DNA of 64,000 bases from contig NZ_CP038026.1 in the NCBI RefSeq assembly GCF_004421005.1, forward strand, positions 4,278,001-4,342,000, in the 5' to 3' direction. A program made the translations under genes and the position numbers. The DNA is from Pseudoduganella plicata (GTDB lineage: Bacteria; Pseudomonadota; Gammaproteobacteria; Burkholderiales; Burkholderiaceae_D). The notes beneath the pieces are model-generated. The model was not told the origin of the DNA. It was given only the letters and a program-made list of their open reading frames with translations, and searched no databases. This document shows, piece by piece, positions 8,388 through 18,126 of this stretch. Position 1 is the first letter of the stretch; the number at the start of each line of letters is the position of its first letter.

Positions 8388-8729
8388 TCAGCCGCGCGGC
8401 TGCAGCGCGATGACGGCCATGCCGGCCAGCGCCAGCACGGCGCCGGCGATATCCCAGCGGGTCAGCGCGACGCCATCGACGACGCGCAGCCAGATGAGGG
8501 CCACGACAATGTACATGCCCCCATACGCCGCATAGGTGCGGCCGGCGGCGGTCGGGTGCAGCGTCAGCAGCCAGGCGAACAACGCCAGCGACACGGCGGC
8601 CGGCAGCAGCAGCCACGGGCTGCCTCCCTGTTTGAGCACGCGCCACGGCAGCCAGCAGCCGACGATTTCCGCCAGCGCGGTGACGGCAAAGAGTGCGGCG
8701 ACGCGCAGTAAGTCTGGCGCCGCAGTCAA
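8388..8729 (-). CDS. YnfA/UPF0060 family small membrane protein
   Basis: A 113-residue protein of four hydrophobic helices. [12 protein letters not shown] near the N-terminus and [20 protein letters not shown] plus the ending [14 protein letters not shown] are diagnostic of the YnfA (UPF0060) family, an SMR-like group proposed to act as small efflux transporters. No ATG is available; the TTG at 8729 is preferred because AGGA lies eight bases upstream and it gives the usual family length, whereas the TTG at 8750 adds seven residues. It lies upstream of, and on the same strand as, the PEP-CTERM gene, about 90 bases away. Confidence 0.85.
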   Translation of the reverse strand: MTAAPDLLRVAALFAVTALAEIVGCWLPWRVLKQGGSPWLLLPAAVSLALFAWLLTLHPTAAGRTYAAYGGMYIVVALIWLRVVDGVALTRWDIAGAVLALAGMAVIALQPRG

Positions 8730-8812
8730 GCAGTGTTTCCTGCCAGCCAAGCGAATAGAAATGCCTGCATCCGTTCTCCTTTCATGCGGTACGGGCGGTG
8801 CTTCTGCCGTGT

Positions 8813-8842
8813 TTTACATATTTCGCAACATGCTAATATACT
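8813..8842 (+). promoter_or_regulatory. Sigma-70-type promoter upstream of vgrG remnant
   Basis: TTTACA (8813-8818) and TATACT (8837-8842) are separated by 18 bases, and the vgrG start is 28 bases past the -10. This promoter appears intact although the gene it serves is broken. Confidence 0.5.
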
Positions 8843-8869
8843 TGAGATAACGTTCTGTTTCAGCGTGTC

Positions 8870-11742
8870 ATGTCCAGCCTACTCGAACAAATCACAACAG
8901 CGCTTGCACAGTTTTCCAGTCAATCGCGCTTGTACGAGCTGCACCTTGAAGAGGCCGGCGATGCCGGGTTGGGCTCCGGCGGTTTGCTGGTGGAAACTTT
9001 TACAGCGAACGATGCCCTGCAGGATGCCGGCGCCCGCGACATCATTGTGCTGTCGACGAATGCCGATATTGTAATGTCTGCACTGCCGGGGGCCGCCGAG
9101 CTGCCCTGGCCGTCAGCCTGCCGGATGGCGAACGCACGACCTTCAGCGGCGACATCACTGCAGTAGCTATGCTGGGCAGCAATGGCGGCTTCGGCCGTTA
9201 CCGGCTGCGGCTGACACCCTGGCTGTGGCGCCTGCGCCAGGTACGCAATAGCCGTGTGTGGCAGGATAAAACCGTCGTGGAGATTTGCGAAGCGGTGATG
9301 CAGCCATACGGACTGCCGGCCCGCTGGCGCTGGAGCGATGACACAGCCGCCTTTCTCGCCTCGCTCCCGCCCCGCAGCTACTGCTGCCAGTACCGCGAAT
9401 CCGATTATGACTTCCTCTGCCGCCTGCTGGCGGAAGAGGTATCGGCTGGCGCTTTGAAGCGGTAGAAGACGGGCCGGGCCACCAGCTGGTGTTGTTCGCC
9501 GACAGTACGCAATCCACTGCCTGCCCGGAGGATGGCAGCAGCGAGCGCGGGGAAGGAGTGCGCTTCCATGGCGCACGCGCCGGCGAAGCCTCCGACACGG
9601 TACAGGCTCTGGAAGCCCGGCGCCGGGTGACATCGTCTCTGACCACTTTGCTGAGTTATGACTACAAGGCCAAGCGTGCCGTGGTCGGCAGTGCGCCAGC
9701 CCGCCAGCCGCCGGCCGCCCTGCCGCCGCTGGAAAGCTATGACGTTCCGGGTCAGTACGCCTATGCCGACAGCGCGTTGGCGCAGCATTACGGCGTGTTG
9801 CAGATGGAGGCGCAGGAAGCGCGAGCGCGTGCATGGCACGGCCGCTCGACGGTGCGAACCCTGGCTGCCGGCACCAAGCTGCGCATCACGCAAGGACCGC
9901 TGGCAGTGGGAACGGAGTTGTTCACCGTCGTGCGGGTGATCAGCGTCGGTGTCAACAATCTGCCGACACCGGCGGGAGGGGCTGGCCGAGCTGTTCGGGC
10001 CATTGCCGGAACTGCTGGAGGAAGCGCCTGCGCTGGACGGCAGTGCTACGCCAGCAGACCTGGCGCGGGTGATCGACCAGGCCACCACGAGCGGGTACGC
10101 CAACGCGTTTGACGCCGTCCCGGCCGATGTCCGGTGGCCTCCGGTTGTCCCCGGCAGTGACGGCCGTTAGCACCCCAAGCCAACGGCGGCGGGGGCGCAA
10201 AGTGCCATCGTCATCGGCGCCGACGGCGCCACGCAGCCGGCCGGCGCGGACGAACTCTGTTGCGATGCGCTGGGCCGCGTACGCATCGGGTACCACTGGC
10301 AGGAAGCCGACAACACCGCATCATGCTGGGTACGCGTGGCGCAGCGGCTCGCGGGCGGCGGCATGGGCAGCCAGTTCCTGCCCCGTATCGGCCAGGAAGT
10401 ACTGGTGCAGTTTATCGAGAACGATATCGACCGCCCGATCGTCGTCGGTGCCCTGTACAACGGCCAGGGCGAGGGCGGCGTGGCACCGACGCCGGGCGGC
10501 GCGCCGGCCCGGGCCGACGAAGGGTCCCCGTTTGGCAGCGCGACGGACCATAGTACCTCCGGACAGGGTAATCTTGCCGGCGGCAACAGCCCTGTATGGC
10601 ACGGTGCATCGGCCGGCGCGGATGGTCACCGCAACCCTGCTGCCCAATGGGGTATCCGCACCAAGGAGTTTGGCGGCAGCGGCTACAATCAGCTGCTGTT
10701 CGACGATACCGATGCCCAGGGCCGGGTGCAGCTGCGATCGACGTTTGCCGGCACCGAACTGACGCTGGGTCACCTGGTGCACGCGGCGGACAACTACCGC
10801 GGCAGCCTGCGTGGCCAGGGTGCGGAACTGCGCACCGATGCATGGGGCGCGATACGCGGCGGTGCCGGCCTGCTGGTGACGAGTTACGCGATCGTGCACA
10901 ATGCCCAGGCCCGTGATCCCGCCGGCGACAACGTGGCCGGCATCGCACTGATGAAGCAGGCCGTGAAGCTGGCCGAGACGTTCAGCGAGGCGGCAACGAC
11001 GCATCGGACGGTGGCCCTGGCGAGCTACGTCGGTTCGGCCAGGCCAGGCGGCAGCGCCAGGTCCGACGCCGAAGCGCCGCTAGCCGGCATGCTGACGGCC
11101 GTTTCCGGCATGGTCGGCGCGAGCGGCCTGGATGCTGCGCGCGCCGATGCGGGCGCGCGCAGCACCGCGCCGGACGACGGCAAAGTACCGCATCCGGTCG
11201 ATCCGGTCATCGCCGTCAGTGCGAGGGCCGGACTGGCCGTGACGGCCGCGCAGGCGATGCAGCTGTCTTCGGGCGATACCGTGGCGTTGATGAGCGGTGC
11301 TGACAGCCAGTTCGTTGGCGGTGCCGGCCTGCGCGTGCATGCCGGCCAGGCGCTGGGCGTACTTGGCGGTGCGGTGGCGCCCGACGCCGGCGGCATCGGG
11401 CTGCAGGCCATCGCCGCGCAGGGCGCCATCGACGTCCAGGCGCAGGGCGACACCCTGTCCGTGCAGGCGCGCGACGACGTGCAGGTGATCAGCGCGTCAT
11501 CGTTCTCGGAATGGGCCGCGCACAAGCGCATCAGCCTGTCCACGGTGGGCGGCGCCAACATCACGATCGAGGGCGGCAACATCACCGTGCAGTGTCCGGG
11601 CAAGATCGCCATCCACGCCGGCAAGAAAAGTTTTACGGGGCCGGAACAGGCAGCCGTTGCGTTGCCGGTGCTGCCGCAATCGATCTGCGTCGAGTGCCTG
11701 CTCAAGGCGCGCGCGGCCGGCTCGCCATTTGCGATGAGGTAG
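8870..11742 (+). pseudogene. vgrG: VgrG type VI secretion tip protein, multiply disrupted
   Basis: The translation covers a full VgrG but in several frames. Frame 1 of the sequence as read from 8870 gives the N-terminus (SSLLEQITTALAQFSSQSRL); the frame changes near 9095-9110, again near 9438-9441 (LLAEEV-IGWRFEAVEDG), again near 9975-9985 at a G run, and an in-frame TAG at 10168-10170 interrupts DGR-HPKPTAAGAQSAIVIG. From 10171 the reading frame is continuous through the gp5-like OB fold (CDALGRVRIGYHW), the DUF2345 beta-helix and the tail ending CVECLLKARAAGSPF. VgrG normally forms the trimeric spike that carries effectors. Three frameshifts plus one nonsense codon make a working product unlikely. 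It heads a cluster with DUF4123, DUF3304 and Tle1-type remnants. Confidence 0.88.
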
Positions 11743-11744
11743 GC

Positions 11745-12592
11745 GTGGACGACTATTTCGACCTTGCCGGGTTTGCGGCCACCGCCCTGCGGGAGTATCC
11801 GCATTGTGCGGTGTACGGCCTGGCCGACCATGGCGGCATGCCGGGGCTGCACGCGCGGCTGTCACGTTCGTCTGTCGCGTGGCGCAGCCTGTTCGAAGGC
11901 TCGCGCGAGGAGAATGCGCTGGCCGTGGCGCCGCTGCTGTTTTCGCTGACCGATGCGTGGGCAGGCCGTCACCGGCAACTGTGGACTGGATCGCCGCGCA
12001 CGGCACGTACACGTCATCGCTGCTGATGCTGGCGTCGCCCCTGGCGATCGACGATGTCGCGGCACGGCTGGCGCGCCGGCTGGACGCCACGCTGTCCGAA
12101 GACATGAACGTGATGCTGCGCTTTTTCGACCCGCGCGTCTTCGAGGCCCTGATGCGTGCGATCGAGCCGGCGCAGCGCGAGGCGTTCCTGGACGTTGCCG
12201 GCGGATGGTGGTATTTCGACCGGCGCGGCGCATTGGTGGCACAGCCGGCCCGCTGCGATGGGCCGGACAGGCACGTGGCGCCGCTGCGGCTGACGGCGGC
12301 GCAGGAATTCGCGCTGCTGGCAGCCAGCGAGCCGGACCAGGTGGCCGAGCAGTTGCAGACGATGGTGCCGGAACCGTGGCGCGACGTGCCGCTGCCGCGG
12401 CGCGTCGGCTTCCTGCAGCGCCATATCGCTGCCGCCAACGCGCTGGGCCTGCGCTCGACCCGCGACCTCGCGTTGTACTGCGCCGCCGCGCTGCTCGAGG
12501 GCGAGGAGTTTGCCGGCACGCCCAAATGGCGCCCGCTGCTGGCGCAGGTGCAGCGTGGCGAACTCGATTTCGGCGCAGCTCTGGCGCAGTAA
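11745..12592 (+). pseudogene. DUF4123 T6SS effector-adaptor protein, frameshifted
   Basis: The GTG at 11745, three bases past the vgrG stop and preceded by GAGGT, opens a frame reading VDDYFDLAGFAATALREYPH and CAVYGLADHGGMPGLHARL, then SLFEGSREENALAVAPLLF, which are typical of the DUF4123 N-terminal half. Near 11980-11990 the frame shifts, and the rest (DWIAAHGTYTSSLLMLASPL, FFDPRVFEALMRAIEPAQRE, WWYFDRRG) continues in the next frame to 12592. DUF4123 proteins chaperone and load effectors onto the cognate VgrG and are encoded between vgrG and the effector, as here. With the frameshift only a ~90-residue N-terminal stub would be made unless the shift is a sequencing error. Confidence 0.8.
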
Positions 12593-12632
12593 CCGGAACA
12601 GGAAACCAGATGCATACAAAAGTTCAGCAAAA

Positions 12633-12936
12633 ATGACGACCTCACTGACGCTGGCTTGCGCGCGCGCTGCCCGGCCTGGCTGGTTGCATGCCGCAGACCT
12701 GCAGCGCTGGATAAGGCTGCCGGCACGGCGGCTAGTGGTACCGAGCCGGTCATGCTTGCTATCACGGGCTACAACTACACGAACCGCAATATCGGCTCAT
12801 TCAGCGTGGACGGCAAGTCTCCGGTGACGTGTTCGATACATTGCATTCGTTCTCGTTCCGGCCCGAGGTCGAAGTCGAGCCTGTGGTAACGAACGATCCC
12901 ATCGCGGACGCACAGCCGAACACGCAGGTGAAATGA
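12633..12936 (+). pseudogene. Degraded DUF3304-type lipoprotein gene (first copy)
   Basis: Fragments in different frames: a start MTTSLTLACARA at 12633, a lipobox-like WLVAC, then TEPVMLAITGYNYTNRNIGS and FSVDGK, the conserved N-terminal motif of DUF3304 lipoproteins that occur beside T6SS phospholipase effectors. After DGK the match ends abruptly; another frame then reads DVFDTLHSFSFRPEVEVEP and stops at 12936, which I cannot assign with confidence. The gene therefore has at least one frameshift near the signal peptide and an internal deletion. An immunity role is inferred only from family context. Confidence 0.6.
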
Positions 12937-12957
12937 CGCAGTAATAAAGGAGCAGGG

Positions 12958-13240
12958 ATGCACTCTGAAGTGAGTTATACCGAAACTGGCTCAACAATAT
13001 GGGCCTGTACACGGCATACAAGAACTACGGCCTTGTGCCTTGCGGTGGCATGGATTGTGCCGAGTATGGCCGGCTGTACGCCAAACAACCCTGCCGCGGC
13101 GGACAATGCAAACAGCACTGCGCAAAGGAGTAACGAACCGGTAATGCTCTCGATCACAGGCTACAACTATACCAATCGGCATATTGAATCGTTCAGTGTT
13201 AATGGGCAGGGAGGCGGCAATATTTACGTCAGCCTTTGCA
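12958..13240 (+). pseudogene. DUF3304 lipoprotein gene (second copy), fused into effector remnant
   Basis: The ATG at 12958 has a strong AAGGAG ribosome-binding site and opens a protein with a lipoprotein signal (lipobox SMAGC) and then EPVMLSITGYNYTNRHIESF and SVNGQGGGNIYVS, the DUF3304 N-terminal motif, almost repeating the first copy. At about 13225-13240 the similarity stops and the DNA becomes the middle of a Tle1-type effector gene in a neighbouring frame. The open frame runs on to 13386 as junk (about 142 residues). This looks like a deletion joining the 5' part of an immunity-type gene to the 3' part of an effector gene. Confidence 0.65.
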
Positions 13241-14461
13241 CCAAGCGGGCTCCCTGGGGCCGATCCGGCTCCAGGCTACGCCGATGGCCACCAATCCTGG
13301 GGCGGCGAGCAGGCCATCGCCCATGGGGTCGAGGAAGTGCGGCATTTCGTCGCAGCACACGAGATTCGGAACTCGTTCCCGGTTGACAGCATTTGGGTGG
13401 CAACCAACGGCCGCATCGAAGTGGTGAATCAATTCCATGAGCGTGTGTATCCCGGCGCGCACTCGGATGTGGGCGGAGGCTATCGGCCGGGGGAGGGTGG
13501 CAAGTCGCTGAAGGCTAATGAAAAGTTGAGCCAGATCCCTTTGCATCACATGTACGAGGCTGCAATCGCAGCAGGCGTGCCGTTGGCACCGAAGACAGCA
13601 TGGTCGTTGGGGAGCCAACAGGACTTCGAGCTAAGCCCAACGTTGAATGACTGCTTTAACTACTACACGCAAAAGCTGCCCGGCTCTGGCATCTTGGGGG
13701 AAAACATGAACGCCAGCATGCGCCTCTATTATGCCTGGCGCTTTGCATCCATCCGCCGGAAGGCTGGAGGTGATCGGGCGGAGGCGAATCGAATCAGCGA
13801 CGTGGATCGGCGGTACACCTCGGAACGCAAAGCACTGAACGCCGAAATCGAGCGGCTGGAAGCGATCGATAACGAGGCCGCGCGGGCCCACAGCCAGGCA
13901 CTGGCACGCAGCCAGGCCTACGTGCAGTCCAACTACGCCAACCCGAAACTGGACATGGCGCCATATCGCGCAGCCATCGACGAAGCGGCCGACCGGCGCG
14001 CCGTCACGCGCGACGAGCTGCTGAGGATGAAAGCCAGGCGCGATGCACTACCCGACATGTCCCCGCTCAACGACGCCATCGCCATGTACGACAAACAGCT
14101 GCTCGAAGACGCCCGCGCGATCCGCGATGTCTATTCGGCCCGCGGCATGTTCGGTGGCGCGCCGGATGCGCAGCGGCGCCGCGAGCTGCGGCCGCACTAC
14201 AAGGCGCTCGTCAAAGCCTACGAAGACGAATACATCCACAACCGCGGCCTGAAGGACGAGAAGATCATCGCGTTCTTCGAACACTATGTGCATGACTCGC
14301 TGAGCGGCTTCGCCAAGGATGCGACGCTGCCGTCGGACCCGCGCGTGATCTACCTGGGCGGCGACGAGAAATACCGCTACGCCCGCAACGAGCCACGGCA
14401 CGACGGTGAAGAAGCGCAGTACGCCAGCGTCGGGAAGGACGAAGCCGGGCAGAGCGCGTAG
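13184..14461 (+). pseudogene. 5'-truncated Tle1-like (DUF2235) T6SS phospholipase effector
   Basis: The frame ends at 14461. From about residue 14 it reads like the later part of a DUF2235/Tle1 alpha/beta hydrolase: SWGGEQAIAHGVEEVRHFVA, AHEIRNSFPVDSIW, then ERVYPGAHSDVGGGYRPGEG, the family catalytic Asp/His region. The N-terminal part with the nucleophile motif GxSxG (about 200-250 residues in intact members) is missing; upstream sequence is the DUF3304 copy instead. The C-terminal half is helical and charged and ends SLSGFAKDATLPSDPRVIYL. Without the nucleophile it cannot be an active lipase. The open frame of 425 residues could still be translated from an internal start. Confidence 0.75.
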
Positions 14462-14464
14462 CGC

Positions 14465-16444
14465 TTATTCCAGCAGCAACGCCTCGGCGCGCGCCACGGC
14501 CTGTGCGCCGCCGCGCAGCACGATCACGTCGCCGGCCGCCAGGATCGTATCGGAGCCGATCTCGAGGCGCTGCTTGCCGCGTCGGATCGTCGTCACCTCG
14601 GCGCCTGCGCCGGCCACGTCGATGTCGGCCAGCGCCTTGCCGATGCCGCCCGCATTGTCGGTCAGCGTGACGGTGTGCAGCCGCACCATCTCCGCATCGT
14701 CGCCGACGTCGCTGATGCCGTGGAAGTAGCCGCGCAGCGAGGCATAGCGCTCCTCGCGCGCCGCCTGCACGCGGTGCACCACGCGGCGCAGCGGCACGCC
14801 CAGCATGACGAGGGCGTGCGACGCGAGCATCAGGCTGCCCTCGATCAGCTCCGGCACCACTTCCGCCGCGCCCGCGGCCTTCAGGCGATCGAGGTCGGCG
14901 TCGTCGTGGCTGCGCACGATGACGGGCAAGGTCGGTGCCAGCTCGTGCACCAGGTGCAGCACCTTCAGGGCCGATGTCGTGTTGGCATAGGTGATAACGA
15001 GCGCGCTGGCGCGATAGATGCCGGCGGCGATCAGGCTTTCGCGCCTGGCGGCGTCGCCGTACGACACGTTGGCGCCGGCCGATTGCGCGTCCTGCACGCG
15101 GGTCGGGTCAAGATCCAGTGCGTGGTACTCGATCGATTCTTCCTGCAGCAGGGTGGCCAGGCTTTGCCCGCTGCGGCCGAAGCCGGCCACGATGACGTGC
15201 TTCTGTGTCGACATCGTGCGCGCCGCGATCTTGGTCAGGTTCAGCGACTGCATCATCCACTCGTTGCTGGAGAATTTCAGCACCAGCCGGTCCGACTGCT
15301 CGATCAGGAACGGCGCGGCCAGCATCGACAGCACCATCGACGCCAGCACGACCTGGATGACGAACGGGTCGACCAGCTCCATGCCGCCCGCTACATTCAA
15401 CAGCACGAAGCCGAATTCGCCGGCCTGCGCCAGGGCCAGGCCCGTGCGCATTGCCACGCCGTCCGAGGCGCCGAACGCCTTGGCCAGGCCGGCGATCAGC
15501 GCGAACTTCATCAGTACCGGCAGGATCAGCAGCACTAGCACGAGCCACCAGTTCTCGTACACGATCCGCACATTGAGCAGCATGCCGACGGTGATGAAGA
15601 AAAGCCCCAGCAGCACGTCGCGGAACGGCTTGATGTCTTCTTCCACCTGATGCTTGTACTCGGTTTCCGAGATCAGCATGCCGGCCACAAAGGCGCCCAG
15701 CGCCAGCGACAGGCCGGCCAGTTCGGTGATCCACGCGGCGCCCAGCGTGATCAGGAGGAGGTTCAGCATGAACAGCTCCTGCGAGCGGCGCTTGACGACG
15801 ATCGTAAACCAGCCGCGCATCAGCTTCTGGCCGAAAAACAGCAGCAGCACCAGCACCAGGACGGCCTTCAGCGCGGCCCAGCCCAGCGTCGCGCCCAGGT
15901 TGTCGGGATTGCGCGCCAGCGCCGGGATCAGGATCAGCAGCGGCACCACGGCCAGGTCCTGGAACAGCAGGATGCCGACGATCTTGCGGCCATGCTCCGA
16001 TTCCAGTTCCAGCCGCTCCGTCAGCATCTTGACGACGATGGCGGTGGACGACATCGCCAGCGCGCCGCCCAGCGCGAATGCGGCTTGCCAGCTGACGTCG
16101 ATCGCGGGCGGCAGCGTGTATGCGAGGACCCAGCCGAAAACGACGGTCGAGACGATCGTCAGCACCACCTGCGCCATCCCGAGGCCGAAGACGACGCCCT
16201 TCATGGCCTTCAGCTTGGGCAGGGAGAACTCGAGGCCGATGGAGAACATTAGGAAGACGACGCCGAATTCGGCCAGCGACGCGGTGGCGTGGCTTTCTTC
16301 GGCCAGCCCCAGCGCGTGCGGGCCGATCACGATGCCGACGGCCAGGTAGCCCAGCATGGGCGGCAGGTGGAGCATGCGGAAGGCAACGACGCCGAGTACC
16401 GCGCTGCCCAGCAACAGGAGGGTCAGTTCAAGAGGGGAGAACAT
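14465..16444 (-). CDS. CPA2 family monovalent cation:proton antiporter with TrkA domains (KefB/KefC/YbaL type)
   Basis: A 659-residue protein. Residues 1-~385 form about a dozen membrane helices of the Na/H exchanger fold, with the conserved ALGGALAMSSTAIVVKML and LLFQDLAVVPLLILIPAL segments. Residues ~415-530 are a RCK/TrkA-N Rossmann domain (VIVAGFGRSGQSLATLL) and ~570-655 a TrkA-C domain (EIGSDTILAAGDVIVLRGG). Such proteins exchange K+ or Na+ for protons under ligand control through the RCK domain. The ATG at 16444 is divergent from the kdsD cluster. It begins immediately after the T6SS remnant on the other strand (four bases between the two stops), with no visible terminator between them. 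Confidence 0.9.
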   Translation of the reverse strand: MFSPLELTLLLLGSAVLGVVAFRMLHLPPMLGYLAVGIVIGPHALGLAEESHATASLAEFGVVFLMFSIGLEFSLPKLKAMKGVVFGLGMAQVVLTIVSTVVFGWVLAYTLPPAIDVSWQAAFALGGALAMSSTAIVVKMLTERLELESEHGRKIVGILLFQDLAVVPLLILIPALARNPDNLGATLGWAALKAVLVLVLLLFFGQKLMRGWFTIVVKRRSQELFMLNLLLITLGAAWITELAGLSLALGAFVAGMLISETEYKHQVEEDIKPFRDVLLGLFFITVGMLLNVRIVYENWWLVLVLLILPVLMKFALIAGLAKAFGASDGVAMRTGLALAQAGEFGFVLLNVAGGMELVDPFVIQVVLASMVLSMLAAPFLIEQSDRLVLKFSSNEWMMQSLNLTKIAARTMSTQKHVIVAGFGRSGQSLATLLQEESIEYHALDLDPTRVQDAQSAGANVSYGDAARRESLIAAGIYRASALVITYANTTSALKVLHLVHELAPTLPVIVRSHDDADLDRLKAAGAAEVVPELIEGSLMLASHALVMLGVPLRRVVHRVQAAREERYASLRGYFHGISDVGDDAEMVRLHTVTLTDNAGGIGKALADIDVAGAGAEVTTIRRGKQRLEIGSDTILAAGDVIVLRGGAQAVARAEALLLE

Positions 16445-16529
16445 CGTCAGGCGGCTGCGGCAGGCTGTCCGGCACGCGCGCGGATGTTTTTTGTAACATC
16501 TGGCAAGTTTTTTGCTTTCCCAATTCGGC

Positions 16530-16535
16530 TATACT
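16530..16535 (+). promoter_or_regulatory. -10 box of the kdsD-kdsC-lpt operon
   Basis: TATACT lies six bases before the ATG at 16542, so transcription would begin at or next to that ATG. No clear -35 hexamer is seen at 16-18 bases. If the ATG at 16542 is used the mRNA would be nearly leaderless; the ATG at 16566 would leave a ~24-base leader. Confidence 0.4.
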
Positions 16536-16541
16536 TTCGGC

Positions 16542-17564
16542 ATGAGTGTAACCCATGAAAAAACAATGCTGAAAGCTTTTGATGCAACAACCGCAAGCCG
16601 CGCCCTGGAACTGGCGCGCGAGGCCCTGCAAATCGAGGCGGACGCGCTGATCGCCCTGCATGACCGTCTGGCAACAGACGTAAGTGTGGGGCAAGCCGTG
16701 TCGCTGCTGCTGAACTGCAAGGGCCGCGTTGTCGTGTCCGGCATCGGCAAATCCGGCCATATCGGCCGCAAGATCGCCGCCACGCTGGCGTCGACCGGCA
16801 CGCCGGCCCTGTTCGTGCATCCTGCCGAAGCGGCGCACGGCGACCTGGGCATGGTCACGCCGGACGACGCGTTCATCGCCATCTCGTATTCCGGCGAAAG
16901 CGCGGAGCTGATGGCGATCCTGCCGGTGGTCAAGCGCATGGGTGGCTCGGTCATTTCGATGACGGGCAAGCCGGAATCGAGCCTGGCGAAGCTGGCGGAC
17001 GTGCATCTGGACGTGTCGGTCGCCAAGGAAGCATGCCCGATGAACCTGGCGCCCACGGCATCGACGACCGTCACGCTGGCGCTGGGCGATGCGATTGCCG
17101 TCGCGTTGCTGGACCTGCGCGGCTTCAAGGAAGAAGACTTCGCCCGCTCGCACCCTGGCGGCGCGCTGGGCCGGCGCCTGCTGACCCACGTGCGCGATGT
17201 GATGCGCAGCGGTGACGCGATTCCCGCCGTGACAACCGAAACGGCACTTCCCGAGGCGCTGATGCAGATCACGCAGAAGGGGATGGGCATGACGGCCGTG
17301 GTGGATGCAGACTACCGTCCGGTGGGCGTGTTTACCGACGGCGATTTGCGCCGGATGATCGACAAGGTGCAGGACTTCAGCAAGGTGATCATCAAGGATG
17401 TGATGCATGCCAATCCGCGCACGATCGGGCCGGACAAGCTGGCCGTCGATGCCGTCGCCATCATGGAACAGTACCGCATCAACCAGATGCTGGTCGTCGA
17501 CGACGACGGCCGGCTGGCCGGCGCGCTGCACATCCACGACCTGACGCGGGCGAAGGTGATCTGA
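16542..17564 (+). CDS. kdsD: Arabinose-5-phosphate isomerase (KpsF/GutQ family)
   Basis: A 340-residue enzyme interconverting ribulose 5-phosphate and arabinose 5-phosphate, the first step towards KDO for lipopolysaccharide. The SIS domain spans about residues 35-200 with SGIGKSGHIGRKIAATLAST and EAAHGDLGMVTPDDA and the SYSGES sugar-phosphate loop; two CBS domains follow (about 205-340, VGVFTDGDLRR in the first). The upstream start at 16512 would overlap the -10 box, so it was rejected; 16542 and 16566 remain possible and neither has a strong ribosome-binding site. Its TGA overlaps the kdsC ATG by one base. It leads the kdsD-kdsC-lptC-lptA-lptB-rpoN-hpf run. Confidence 0.93.
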   Translation: MSVTHEKTMLKAFDATTASRALELAREALQIEADALIALHDRLATDVSVGQAVSLLLNCKGRVVVSGIGKSGHIGRKIAATLASTGTPALFVHPAEAAHGDLGMVTPDDAFIAISYSGESAELMAILPVVKRMGGSVISMTGKPESSLAKLADVHLDVSVAKEACPMNLAPTASTTVTLALGDAIAVALLDLRGFKEEDFARSHPGGALGRRLLTHVRDVMRSGDAIPAVTTETALPEALMQITQKGMGMTAVVDADYRPVGVFTDGDLRRMIDKVQDFSKVIIKDVMHANPRTIGPDKLAVDAVAIMEQYRINQMLVVDDDGRLAGALHIHDLTRAKVI

Positions 17565-18118
17565 TGGCGGACGATCTCATGAAGCGGCCGATCGACATGC
17601 AGAACGTGCAACGGGCGGCCGGTGTCCGCCTGATGATTTTCGACGTGGACGGCGTGCTGACCGACGGCAGCCTGCATTACGGCGCAGATGGCGAAGCGTT
17701 CAAGACGTTCAACGTGCAGGATGGCCTGGGCATCAAGCTGCTGCAGGAAGCGGGCATCCAGACGGCCATCATCAGTGCACGCCGTTCGCCGCAAGTGACG
17801 GCGCGGGCGAGGGACCTTGGCATCGATCACGTGCACCAGGGCGGCCACGACAAGCTGACACCGTTCAACGCGCTGCTGGCGCAACTGGGCCTGACGGCCG
17901 ACCAGGTGGGCTTCATCGGCGACGATGTCGTCGACCTGCCGATCCTGTCGCGCGTGGGCTTTGCCGTGGCCGTGCCGAACGGGCGCCAGGAAGTGCTGGC
18001 GCGCGCCCATTACATCGCGGCCAATCATGGCGGCCGCGGCGCCGTGCGCGAAGTATGCGAGTTCGTGCTGCGCGCGCAGGGGCTTTATGACAAGACCATG
18101 GCCCAGTTCCTGATCTAG
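17564..18118 (+). CDS. kdsC: 3-deoxy-D-manno-octulosonate 8-phosphate phosphatase
   Basis: A 184-residue HAD-superfamily phosphatase of the C0 (capless) type that dephosphorylates KDO 8-phosphate. The nucleophile motif is MIFDVDGVLTDGSLHY, motif II is ISARRSP, the Lys is in HDKLTPFNAL and motif IV is GDDVVDLPIL. It overlaps kdsD by one base (TGATG), a sign of translational coupling, and lptC starts 9 bases after its stop. The length fits the family (about 180-190). Confidence 0.95.
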   Translation: MADDLMKRPIDMQNVQRAAGVRLMIFDVDGVLTDGSLHYGADGEAFKTFNVQDGLGIKLLQEAGIQTAIISARRSPQVTARARDLGIDHVHQGGHDKLTPFNALLAQLGLTADQVGFIGDDVVDLPILSRVGFAVAVPNGRQEVLARAHYIAANHGGRGAVREVCEFVLRAQGLYDKTMAQFLI

Positions 18119-18126
18119 GAGTCACG

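Noticed and set aside
12958-13136. Cys-rich small protein in the alternative frame (NMGLYTAYKNYGLVPC...)
   Set aside because: It overlaps the better supported DUF3304 lipoprotein signal in the neighbouring frame, which has the strong ribosome-binding site and a lipobox.
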